Shown here: in pieces, positions 36,601 to 48,800 of the stretch
How the letters are laid out: every line of letters begins with the position of its first letter
Position numbering within the stretch: the stretch's first letter is position 1
From: Azolla caroliniana
Taxonomy: Eukaryota > Polypodiophyta
Assembly: GCA_043228905.1 (NCBI GenBank)
Contig: JBHGNT010000003.1
Location: 1 to 64,000, forward strand
Length of the DNA: 64,000 nucleotides
Direction of reading: 5' to 3'
The notes under the pieces: model-generated
Told to the model about the DNA's origin: nothing
Databases searched by the model: none
Seen by the model: only the letters and a program-made list of their open reading frames with translations
Translations under genes and position numbers: made by a program

Positions 36601-39600
36601 GTGCTCTTCTTCACTACCTCCTTAAATTTGCTAATTTCTTCATATCTCTGGACCCGAGTGTGTAAATCTTGATTTTTTAATTCCATATCGTAGGTACCGT
36701 TGTTAGCTTCGATTCGGATGTTTGAACAGAAAAATCCGATATCACACGAGCCAGGTATGCACATTTTAATTTACTCAAGGTCTCTTCTCAACTGCCTCCT
36801 CAAGTTTGCTAATTTCTTCATGTCTCTCGACCTGAGTTTCAAAATTATAATTTTTCAATTCAATATCATAGCTACTGTTGTTAGCTTCGATTCGCATGTC
36901 TGAACACAAAAATCCAATATCACACGAGCCAGGTATGAACATTTTCATTTACTCACGGGCTCTTGTCAACTCCCTCCTGGAATTTGCTAATGTGTTCATG
37001 TCTCTCGACCTGAGTTTCCAAATCTTGATTTCTTATTTCCATATCTTAGCTAACGTTGTTAGCTTCGATTCCCATGTTCGAACACAAACATTCGATATCA
37101 CACGAGCCAGGTATGAATGATTTCATTTAGTAACGGTCTCTTCCTCACTACCTCCTCAAATTTTGCTCATTTCGTCATGTCTCTCGATCTGAGTTTCAAA
37201 ATTCTAATTTCTCAATTCAATATCATATCTAGCGTTGTTAGCTTCGATATGCATGTTTGAACACACGAGCCATGTATGAATATTTTCATTTACTAACGGG
37301 CTCTTCTCAATTCCCTCCTCAAATTTGCTAATTTCTTCCTGTCTCTTGACCTGAGTTTCAAAATTTTCATTTTTTAATTCGATATCATAGCTACCATTGT
37401 TAGCTACGATTTTCATTTTGACCTCAAAAACCTGATATCACACGAGCGAGCTATGAACATTTTCATTTACTAAGGTGTTTTTTTCCACTCCCTCCTCAAG
37501 TTTGCTATTTTCGTCATATCTCTCGACCTGAGTTTCAAAATGTTGATTTTTCAATTCCATATCATAGCTAGCGTTGTTAGCTTCGATTCGCATGTTTGAA
37601 CACAAGAAACCGATATCACAGGGGCCAGGTATGAACATTTTAATTTACTCTCGGGCTCTTCTCCACTGCCTCCTCAATTTTGCAAATATCTTCATATCTC
37701 TCGACCCGAATTTCAAAATCTTGATTTTTTAATTCCATATCATAGCTAGCGTTGTTAGCTTCGATTTGCTTGTTTGAACACAAAAATCCAATATCACACG
37801 AGCCAAGTATGAACATTATAATTTACTACGCGCTCTTCTCCACTAGCTCCTCAAATTTGCTAATTTCGTCATGTCTCTCGACCTGAGTTTGAAAATCTCT
37901 ATTTCTCAATTCCATATCATAGCTAGTGTTGTTAGCTTCGATTCGCTTGTTCGAACACAGGAATCCGATATCACACGAGCCAGGTATGAACATTTTAATT
38001 TACGAACGCGCTCTTCTCCACTAGCTCCTCAAATTTGCTAATTTCGTCATCTCTCTCGACGTGAGTTTCAAAATCTTCATTTTTTAATTCCATATCATAG
38101 CTAGCATTGTTAGCTTCGATTCGCATGTTTGAACACAAAAATACAATATCACACGAGCCAGGTATGAACATTTTAATTTACTAACGCGCTCTTCTCCACT
38201 ACCTCCTAAAATTTACTAATTTTTTCATATCTCTCGACCCGTGTTTCAAAATCTTGAATTATTAATTTCATATCATAGCTAGCATTGTGAGCTTCGATTT
38301 GCATGCTTGAACACAAGAAACCGATATCACTGGGGCCAGGTATGAACATTTTAATTTACTCTCGGGCTCTTCTCCACTTCCTCCTCAATTTTGCTAATAT
38401 CTTCATATCTCTTGACCCGAGTTTCAAAATCTTGATTTTTTAATTCCATATCATAGCTAGCGTTGTTAGCTTCAATTCGCTTGTTCGAACACAGGAATCC
38501 GATATCACACGAGCCAGGTATGAACATTTTAATTCACTCACTTGCTCTTCTCCACTTCCTCCTGAAGTTTGCTAATTTCGTCATGTCTCTTGACCTGAGT
38601 TTAAAAAATGTAATTTTTTAAATCAACATCATAGCTAGCGTTGTTAGCTTCGATTCGCATGTTTGAACACAAAAATCCGATATCACACGAGCTAGGTATG
38701 AACATTTTAATTTACTCACGCGCTCTTCTCCACTGCCTCCTCAAGTTTGCTAATTGCTTCATATCTCTCGACCTGAGTTTCAAAATCTTGATATTCTAAT
38801 TCCATATAATAGCTAGTGTTGTTAACTTCAATTCGCATGTTTGAACACAAAAATCCAATATCACACGAGCCAAGTATGAACATTATAATTTACTAACGCG
38901 CTCTTCTCCACTAGCTAGCGTGTTTCTCGACCTGAGTTTCAAAATCTTGATTTCTCAATTCCATATCATAGCTAGCGTTGTTAGCTACGATTCACATGTT
39001 TGAACTCATAAATTCGATATCACACGAGCCAGGTATGAACATTTTCATTTACTAACGGGCTCTTGTCCACTCGCTCCTCAAGTTTTCTATTTTCTTCGTG
39101 TCTCTCGACCTGAGATGCAAAATCTTCATTTTTTAATTCCATATCATAGCTAGCGTTGTAAGCTTCCATTCGCATGTTTGAACACAAAATTCTAATATCA
39201 CACGAGCTAGGTATGAACATTTTAATTTAATGACGGGCTCTTCTCAACTCCCTCCTCAAATTTCATGTTTCTCGACCTGAGTTTCAAAATCTTGATTTCT
39301 CAATTCCATATCATAGCTAGCGTTGTTAGCTACGATTCGCATGTTTGAACACAAAAATCCGATATCACGCGAGCCGGGTATGAACATTTTATATTTTCAT
39401 TTCCTCAAGGGCTCTTCTCAACTCCCTCCTCAAATTTGCTAATTTCTTCATGTCTTTCGACCTGATTTTGAAAATCTTGATTTTTTAATTCCATATCAGA
39501 GCCAAGATTGTTAGCTTCGATTCGCATGTTTGAACACAAAAATCTGATATCACACGGGCCATGTATGAATATTTTTATTTACTAACGGGCTCTTCTCAAC

Positions 39601-41380
39601 TCCCTCCTGAAATTTGCTAATTTCTTCATGTCTCTCGACCTGAGATTCAAAATCTCAATTTTTTAATGCCATATCATAGCTAGCGTTGTTAGCTTCGATA
39701 GCATATTTAAATAGAAAAATCCGATCTCACACGAGCCATGTATGAATATTTTAATTTGGTAACGGGCTCTTCTAAACTCCCTCCTCAAATTTGCTAATTT
39801 CTTCAATGTCTCTCGCCCTGAGTTTCAAAATCTTGATTTTTCAATTCCATATCATAGCTACTGTTGTTAGCTTCGATTTGCATTTTTTAACACAATAATC
39901 AAGATATCACACGAGCCAGGTATGAACATTTTAATTTACTAACGGGCTCTTGTCCACTCCCTCTTCAAGTTTGCTATTTTTTTCGTGTCTCTCGACCTAA
40001 GATGCAAAATCTTCATTTTTTAATTCCATATCATAGCTAGCGTTGATAGCTTCGATTCGCATGTTTGAACACAAAAATCTGATATCACACGAGCCAGGTA
40101 TGAACATTTTACTTTACTAACGCGCTCTTGTCCACTCCCTCCTCAAAATTGCTATTTTCTTCGTGTCTCTCGACCTAAGATTCAAAATCTTGATTTTTCA
40201 ATTCCATATCATAGCTAGCGTTGTTAGCTTTGATTTGCTTGTTTGACTTCAAAAATCCGATATCACACGATCCAGGTATGAACATTTTCATTTACTAATG
40301 GGTCTTTCTCCACTCCCTCCTCAAGTTTGCTATTTTCGTCATGTCTCTCGACCTGAGTTTTAAAATTTTGATTTCTCACTTCAATATCATAGCTAGCGTT
40401 GTTACCTTCCATTCGCATGTTTGACCACAGACATCTAATATCACACGAGCTAGGTATCAACATTTTAATTTACTCACGGGTTCTTCTCAACTCCCTCCTT
40501 AAATTTGCTAGTTTCTTCATGTGTCTCGACCGGAGTTTCAAAATCTTGATTTTTAATTCCATATCATTGCTACGATTGTTAGCTTCGTTTTGCATGTTTG
40601 AACACAAACATCCGATATCACACGAACAATGTATGAACGTTTTCATTTACTCACGCGCTCTTGACCACTCCCTCCTCAAGTTTGCTATTTTCTTCGTGTC
40701 TCTCAACTTGAGTTTCAAAATCTTGGTTTTTTAATTCCAAATCATAGCTAGCTTTGTCTACGCCTTCCTAGAGTTTACTTTTTTCTTAATTTCTCTCGAT
40801 GTGAGTTTCAAAATCGTGAAATTTCAATAACATATTAGAGAGTGTGTCATTAACTTTGATTTGTATGTCTGAACACAAAAATCCGATATCACACGAGCCA
40901 TCTATGAAGATTTTCATGTAGTCACGTGTTGTTGTCTACGCCTACCTCGACTTTGACTTTTTTCTTCATGTCGCTCGACGTGAGTTTAAAACTGATGATT
41001 TTTCAATTTTATATTATAGGGTGTGTGGTTAGCTACGATTCGCATCTTTGAACCCAGAAATCCGATATCACATTCGCCATCTATGAAGATTTTCATTCAG
41101 TCATGTGCCCTTGTCTACGCGTTCGTCAACGTTGCCTTTTTCTTCATGTCTGTCGACGTGAGTTTCAAAATCTTGATTTTTCTGTTGCATATTATAGAGT
41201 GTGTCATTAGCTTCGATTCGAATCTCTCACCACAAAATTCCGATATCACACGAACCATCGATGAAGATTTTCATGTAGTCGTAATGTGAGGCAAAGAGCG
41301 AAAAATACAACAAACCAGTAATAGATTAAAAGATGAAATAGGATACAATTGGTGTCAAGCTGGAGGTAGAGGTTCGAGCT

Positions 41381-41383
<3 letters not shown>

Positions 41384-41420
<37 letters not shown>
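41384..41420. repeat. (CA)n microsatellite
   Basis: An uninterrupted CA dinucleotide tract inside the non-satellite island, the only CA microsatellite in the satellite part of the window. Confidence 0.97.
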
Positions 41421-41422
<2 letters not shown>

Positions 41423-41609
41423 GCGCCTGCGCACATACGCACTAGTCACGCTTTGGTCGGAAGTGCACGAGCTTCCTACATGAGTAGATGCCTCACCCTA
41501 GCTATCCGAATCAGCACTGAATAGGACAAGAAAACAAACAGATCTCCTTATCACAACTGTAGCATCTTCTGTTCCAAAATGATGGATCCCAAATATAGAC
41601 TCCCTCCCT

Positions 41610-41666
41610 CCCTCCCTCAAGGGGTGGGAGGGTCAGTGTCACATCAGGCTCTTAAGAGAGCCTTTT
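41610..41666 (+). other. Two adjacent hairpins in the island
   Basis: Hairpin 1: CCCTCCC (41610-41616) pairs perfectly with GGGAGGG (41626-41632) around a 9-nt loop. Hairpin 2: GGCTCT-TAAG-AGAGCC (41647-41662), a perfect 6-bp stem with a 4-nt loop, followed by TTTT (41663-41666). The stem of hairpin 2 matches the common form of the replication-dependent histone mRNA 3' stem-loop (6-bp stem, 4-nt loop), but the loop is not the usual UUUC type and no histone ORF is nearby. It could equally be a Pol III-style terminator context or chance. Confidence 0.5.
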
Positions 41667-42130
41667 CGGTCAGAGATCCTCCCCATGATTCTCTACCCTC
41701 ACCCACCTTTGTTCCCCTCTATCCGCAGGATCATAAAGTTTGAAAATTGCGATTTTTCAATTTTATATCATAACTAGCGTTGTTAGCTTCGATTCGCATG
41801 TTTGAACACAAAAATCTGATATCACACGAGGTAGGTATAAACATTTTCATTTAGTCACGCGCTCTTATCTACGACTTCCTCAACTTTGCTTTTTTCATCA
41901 GGTCTCTCTACCCTAGTTTCAAAATCGTGATTTTACATTTCTATATTATAACTAGCATTGTTAGCTTCGATTCGCATATTTGAACACAAAAGTCCAATAT
42001 CACACGAGCCAGGTATGAACATTTTCATTTACTCGGGCGTTGTTGTCTAGCCACTCCTCACCTTTGCTTTTTTCTCTACGTGTCTCGGCTTGAGTTTCAA
42101 AATCATGATTTTTTAATACCATATCATAAC

Positions 42131-42836
42131 TAGCATAGTTAGTTTCGATTCACATATTTGAACACAAAAATCTGATATCACACGTGGTAGGTATGAACAT
42201 TTTCATTTACTCACGCACTCTTGTCTACGACCTCCTCAAGTTTGCTTTTTTCTTCATGTCTCTCTACCTGACTTTCAAAATCATCATTTTTCAAGTCCAT
42301 ATCATAACTAGAGTTGTTAGCTAGGATTCACATATTTGTACACAAAATTCCGATATTACATGAGCCAGGTATGAACAATTTCATTTACTCATGAGGTCTT
42401 GTCTACGCCCTCCTCAATTTTGCTTTTTTCTTCATGTCGCTCGGTCTCAATTTCAAAATCATGATTTTTCAATTCCATATCAAAACTAGCATAGTTAGTT
42501 TCGATTCACATATTTGAACACAAAAATCTGATATCACACGTGGTAGGTATGAACATTTTCATTTACTCACGCACTCTTGTCTACGACCTCCTCAAGTTTG
42601 CTTTTTTCTTCATGTCTCTCTACCTGACTTTCAAAATCATCATTTTTCAAGTCCATATCATAACTAGAGTTGTTAGCTAGGATTCACATATTTGTACACA
42701 AAATTCCGATATTACATGAGCCAGGTATGAACAATTTCATTTACTCATGAGGTCTTGTCTACGCCCTCCTCAATTTTGCTTTTTTCTTCATGTCACTCGG
42801 TCTCAATTTCAAAATCATGATTTTTCAATTCCATAT
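42131..42836. repeat. Recent dimer duplication, offset 356 bp
   Basis: 42131-42480 is repeated at 42487-42836. Shared rare markers: TAGCATAGTTAGTTTCG, CACACGTGGTAGGTATG and TTGTACACAAAATTCCG. By eye they differ at very few sites (for example TGTCGCTCGG versus TGTCACTCGG), so this is a young duplication in an otherwise old block. Confidence 0.88.
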
Positions 42837-45800
42837 CAAAACTAGCATAGTTAGTTTCGATTCTCATGTTTGAACACAAAAATCCGATATCACACGAGCT
42901 AGGTATGAACATTTTCATTTACTCACGTGCTCTTGTCTACGACCTCATCAACTTTGCTCTTTTCTTCATGTCGCTCTACCTGAATTTCAAAATCGTCATT
43001 TTTCAATTCCATATCATAACTAGCGTTGTTAGCTACGATTCGCATGTTTGAACACAAAAATCCGATATCACACGAGCCAGGTCTAAACATTTTCATTTAC
43101 TCACGCGCTCTTATCAAGGCCCTCCTCAACAATTCTATATCATAACTAGCTTTGTTAGCTACGATTCGCATATTTGAACACAAAAATCCGATCTCACATA
43201 AGCCAGGTATGAAAATTTTCATTTACTCACACGTTCTTGTCTAGCCACTCCTCAACTTTGCTTTTTTTTTTTCACGTCGCTCAGCCTCAGTTTTAAAATC
43301 ATTATTTTTCAATTCCATATCATAACTAGCACAGTTACTTTTGATTCGCATGTTTGAACACAAATATCCGGTATCACACAAGCTAGGTATGAACATTTTT
43401 ATTTACTCACACACTCTTGTCCACGACCTCCTCAACTTTGCTTTCTACTTCATCTCTCTCTACCTGAGTTTCAAAATCGAGATTTTTCAACTCCATATCA
43501 TAACTAGCGTTGTTAGCTATGGTTCGCATGTTTGAACACAAAAATCTGATATCACACAAGCTAGCTATGAACATTTTAATTTACTCATGAACTCTTGCCT
43601 ACGACCTCCTCAACTTTACTTTTTTCTTCATATCTCTTAACCTGAGTTTCAAAATCTTGATTTGTCAAATCCACATCCTAGATAACGTCGTTAGCTTCAA
43701 TTCGCATGTTTGAACACAAAAATCCGATATCGCACGAGGTAGGTATGAACATTTTAATTTATTCACGTGCTCTTTTCTACGACCTCCTCAACTTTGCTTT
43801 TTTCTTCATGTCTCTCTACCTGAGTTTCAAAATCGTCATTTTTCAATTCCATATCATAACTAGCGTTGTTATCTACGATTCGCATGTTTGAACATAAAAA
43901 TCCGATATCACACGAGCCAGGTCTAAACATTTTCATTTACTCACGCGCTCTTGTCTAGGCCCTCCTCAACAATTCTATATCATAACTAGCGTTGTTAGCT
44001 ACGATACGCGTATTTGAACACAAAATTCTGATCTCACACAAGCCAGGTATGAGTCTTTTCATTTACTCACGCGTTCTTGTCTAGCCACTCCTTAACTTTG
44101 CTTTTTTTTTCATGTCGCTCAGCCTCAGTTTCAAAATCATGATTTTTCAATTCCATATTATAACTAGCATAGTTAGTTTCGATTCGCATGTTTGAAAACA
44201 AAAATCTGATATCACACAAGCTAGCTATGAACATTTTTATTTACTCACACACTCTTGTCTACGACCTCCTCAACTTTGCTTTTTACTTCATGTCTCTCTA
44301 CCCTAGTTTGAAAATCGTGATTTTACAATTCTATATCATAACTAGCGTTGTTAGCTTCGATTCGCATATTTGAACACAAAAATCCGATATCACACGAGCC
44401 AGGTATAAACATTTCCATTTACTCACGCGCTCTTGTCTAGCCACTCCTCACAAAAATTCGATATCTCACGAGGTAAGTATGAACATTTTCATTTAGTCAC
44501 ACGCTCTTGTCTACGACCTCCTAAACTTTGCTTTTTTCATCATGTCTCTCTACCCTAGTTTCAAAATCGTGATTTTACAATTCTATATCATAACTAGCGT
44601 TGTTAACTTCGATTTACATATTTGAACATAAAACTCCGATATCACACGAGCCAGGTATGCACATTTTCATTTACTCACGCGTTCTTGTCTAACCAGTCGT
44701 CAACATTGCTTTTCTCTTTATGTCTCTCGGCCTCAGTTTCAAAATCATGATTTTTTAATTCCATTTTCATAACTAGCATAGTTAGTTTCGATTCGCATGT
44801 TTGAACACAAATGTACTCACGCACTCTTGCCTACGACCTTATCAACTTTGCTTTTTTCTTCATATCACTCTACCTGAGTGTCAAAATCATGATTTTTCAA
44901 ATCCACATCAATGATAGCGTAGTTAGCTTCAATTCGAATGTTTCAACACAAAAATCCGATATCTGACAAGGTAGGTCTAAACAATTTCATTTAGTTACGT
45001 GCTCTTGTCTACGACCTCCTAAACTTTGCTTTTTTCATCATGTCTCTCTACCGTAGTTTCAAAATCGTGATTTTACAATTCTATATCATAACTAGCATTG
45101 TTTGTTTCTATTCGCATATTTGGACACAAAAATCCGATATGACACGAGCTAGGTATGAACATTTTCATTTACTCACGCGCTCGTGTCTACCCACTCCTCA
45201 CCTTTGCTTTTCTCTTTATGTCTATCGGCCTCAGTTTCAAAATCATAATTTCTCAATTCCATATCATAACTAGCATAGTTAGTTTCGATTCACATGTTTC
45301 AACACAGAAATCCGATATCACAGGAGCTAGGTATGAACATTTTCATTTACTCACGCGCTCTTGTCTAGCCACTCCTCAACTTTGCTTTTTTCTTCATGTC
45401 TCTCGGCCTAAGTTTCAAAATTATCATTTTTCAATTCCATATCATAACTAGGGTTGTTAGCTACGATTCACATGTTGGAACACAAAAAATTGATGTCGCA
45501 CGATCTAGGTAGGAACATTTTCATTTACTCACGAGGTCTTGTCTAAGCTCTCAACTTTTCTTTTTTCGTAATGTCTCTCGGCTTGAGTTTCAAAATCATG
45601 ATTTTTCAATTCCATATCATAGATAGCGTAGTTAGGTTCGATTCGCATGTTTGAACACAAAAATCCGATATCACACGAGGTAGGTATGAACATTTTCATT
45701 TACTCACGCACTCTTGTCTACGACCTCCTCAACTTTGGTTTTTTCTTCATGTCTCTCTATTTGAGGTTCAAAATCGTCATTTTTCAATTCCATATCATAA

Positions 45801-48800
45801 CTAGCGTTGTTAGCTACGAATCGCATGTTTGAATACAAACATCCGATATCACACGAGCTAGGTATAAACATTTTCATTTACTCACGTGCTCTTGTCTAGC
45901 CACTCCTCCACTTTGCTTTTCTCTTCATGTCTCTCGGGCTTAGTTTCAAAATCATCAATTTTCAATTTCATATCATAACTAGCATAGTTAGTTTCGATTC
46001 ACATGTTTGAACACAAAAATACGATATCACACGAGCTAGGTATGAACATTTTCATTTACTCATGATCTCTTGCCTACAACCTCCTCAACTTTGCTTTTTT
46101 CTTCATGTTTCTTTGCCTGAGTTTCAAAATAATTGTTTTTCAAATCCACATCATACATAGCGTAGTTAGCTTCCATTCGCATGTTTGAACACAAAAATCC
46201 GATATCACACGAGGTAGCTATGAACATTTTCATTTACTCACGCACTCTTGTCTACGACCTTCTCAACTTTGCTTTTTCTTCATTTCTCTCTACCTGAGTT
46301 TCAAAATCGTGATTTTTCAATTCCATATCATAACTAGCGTTGTTAGCTACGATTCGCAGGTTTGAACAGAAAAATCTGATCTCATATGAGCTAGGTATGA
46401 ACATTTTCATTTACTCACGGACTTTTTTCTATTACCTCCTCAACTTTGCTTTTTACTTCATGTCTCTTGGCTTGAGTTTCAAAATTATGATTTTTCATTT
46501 CTATATCATAACAAGTCTTGTTAGCTTCGATTCGCATATTTGAACACAAAAAATCGGTATGGACAATTTTATTTAGTCACGCTCTCTTGACTAGCCACTC
46601 CTCAACTTTGCTTTTTCTTTATGTCTCTCGGCCTCAGTTTCAAAATCATGATTTTTCAATTCCATATCATAAGTAGCATAGTTAGTTTCGATTCACATGT
46701 TTGAACACAAAAATCCGATATCACATGACCGAGGTATGAACATTTTCATTTACTCATGACCTCCTCAACTTTGCTTTTTCTTCATGTCTCTCGACCTGAG
46801 TTTCAAAATCGTGATTTTTCAATTCCATATCATAGATAGCGTAGTTAGCTTCAATTCGAATGTTTGAACACGAAAATCCGATATCACACGAGGTAGGTAT
46901 GAACATTTTCATTTACTCACGCACTCTTGTCTACGACCTTCTCAACTTTGCTATTTTCATCATGTCTCTGCACTTGAGTTTCAGAATTCTGATTTTTCAA
47001 TGCCATATCCTAGCTAGTGTTGTTGCCTTCCATTCGCATGTTTGAACACTAAATTCGATAATAGACGAGGCAGCTATGAACATTTTCCTTTACTCACGCC
47101 CTGTTGTCTACAACTTCCTCAACTTTGCTCTTATCTTCATGTCTCTTGAACTGAGTTTCCAAATCATGATATTTCAATCCTATATAAGAGCTAGCATTGT
47201 TAGCTTCGAATCGCATGTTTGAATATAAAAATCCAATATCACACGAGCCAGGTATGAACATTTTCATTTCCTCACACGTTCTTGTCTACGACTTCCTCAA
47301 CTTTCCTATTTTCTTCATGTCTCTCCATGTGAGTTTCATAATCTTGATTTTTCATTGTTTTATCATAGCTAGCGTTGTTGCCTTCTATTTGCATGTTTAA
47401 ACACAAAAATCCGATATTACACGAGGCAGATATGAACATTTTCCTTTAGTCACGCGCTCTTGTCTATGACGTCCTCAAGTTTGCTATTTTCTTCATGTAT
47501 CTCCATCTGAGTTTCAAAATCTTGATTTTTCATTGTCATATCATAGCTAGCGTTGTTGCCTTCCATTCGCATTTTTTAACACAAAAATTCGATATCACAC
47601 GAGGCAGGTATAAACATTTTCATTTATTCACACATTCTTCTCTACGACATCTTCAACTTCGCTAGTTTGTTCCTGTCTGTCCACCTAAGTTTCAAAATTA
47701 TGATTTTTCAATCCCATATAATCGCTAGTGTTGTTACATTCTATTCGAATATTTGAACACAAAAATCCGATATCACACGAGCCAGCTATGAGCATTTTCC
47801 TATACTCACACGCTTTTGTCTACGACTTCCTCAACTTTGCTATTATCTTCATGTCTCTTGACTTGAGTTTCAAAATCTAGATATTTCCTTCTCAAATCAT
47901 AACTAGCATTGTAACCTTCAATTCGCATGTATAAACCGAAAAATTCGATATCACACGAGCCAGGTATGAACATTTTCCTTTACTCACACGCTCTTGTCTA
48001 CGACTTCCTCAGGTGTGCTATTATCGTCATGATTTTCGACGTGAGTTTCAAAATCTTTATTTTTCCTTCACAAATCATAGTTAGCGTTGTTGCCTTCCAT
48101 TCACATGTTTGAACACAAAAATACGATATGACACGACGCAGGTATGAACATTTTCTCTAACTCACACGCTCTTGTCTACGACTTCCTCAACTTTGCTATT
48201 TTCTTCATGTCTCTCGACCTGAGATTCAAAATCTAGATTTTCAAAATCATAGCTAACGTTGTTGCCTACGATTCGCATGTTTAAACCGAAAAATTCGATA
48301 TCACACGAGCTAGGTATGAACATTTTCCTTTACTCACGCGCTCTTGTCTACGACTTCCTCAAGATTGCTATTATCTTCATGTCTCTCAACCTGATTCTTG
48401 AAATCATCATTTTTCAATCCCATAACATACCTAGCGTTGCTCCCTTCGATTTGCATGTTTGAACACAAAAATCCGATATCACACGATGCAGGTATGAACC
48501 TTTTTCTTTATTCATGCCCTCTTGTCTACGACGTCGTCAACTTTGCTATTTTGTTGATGTCTCTCCACCTGAGTTTCAAAATTATGATTTTTCAATACCA
48601 TATCATAGCTAGCGTTGTTACCTTCCATTCCAATGTTTGAACACAAAAATCCGATATCACATGAGCCAGGTATGAACATTTTCCATTACCCACGCGCTCT
48701 TATCTACGACTTCCTGAACTTTGCTATTATCTTCATGTCTCTCGAACTGAGTTTCAAAATGATGATTTTTCAATTCTATATCATAGCTAGCGGTATGAGC

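Larger units (their letters stand above)
18520..41280. repeat. Satellite block B, diverged variants with local HORs
   Basis: Same monomer family and orientation as block A but much more varied. TACTAACGCGCTCTTCTCC or TAACCCGCTC replaces CTCAAGGGCTCC in many monomers, TCCACTAGCTCCTCAAATTT replaces CAACTCCCTCCTCATG, and GTTCGAACAC, GAACACAGGAATCC and CACAGGGGCC variants occur. Short local amplifications (dimers, trimers, 11-monomer units) are embedded. Monomers of about 158 bp lacking the AT box recur between 29.8 and 34.4 kb. From about 40780 monomers take on the GAGTGTGTCATTAGC variant typical of the far right of the window. I see no genes in this 22.8-kb stretch. Confidence 0.95.
41281..41729. 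other. Non-satellite island within the array
   Basis: About 450 bp of different composition interrupts the satellite, with no usable ORF. Contents in order: an AT-rich start; GAGGTTCGAGCTCTGC just before a (CA)n tract; a GC-rich TCGCGCCTGCGCAC segment; unique sequence; a TCCC-rich run; two hairpins; and CCACCTTTGTTCCCC. Satellite resumes near 41730 about 60 bp out of phase, so some monomer sequence was lost or replaced. I see no LTR, RT or inverted termini. It could be captured unique DNA, a non-autonomous element or a degraded SINE; I cannot decide. Confidence 0.7.

Noticed and set aside
41350-41400. A tRNA-derived SINE head suggested by GGTTCGAGCTC (B-box-like) and TGGTGTCAAGCTGG (A-box-like)
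   Set aside because: The two boxes are only about 10 bp apart and the B box deviates at a key base. There is no poly-A tail or second copy in the window.
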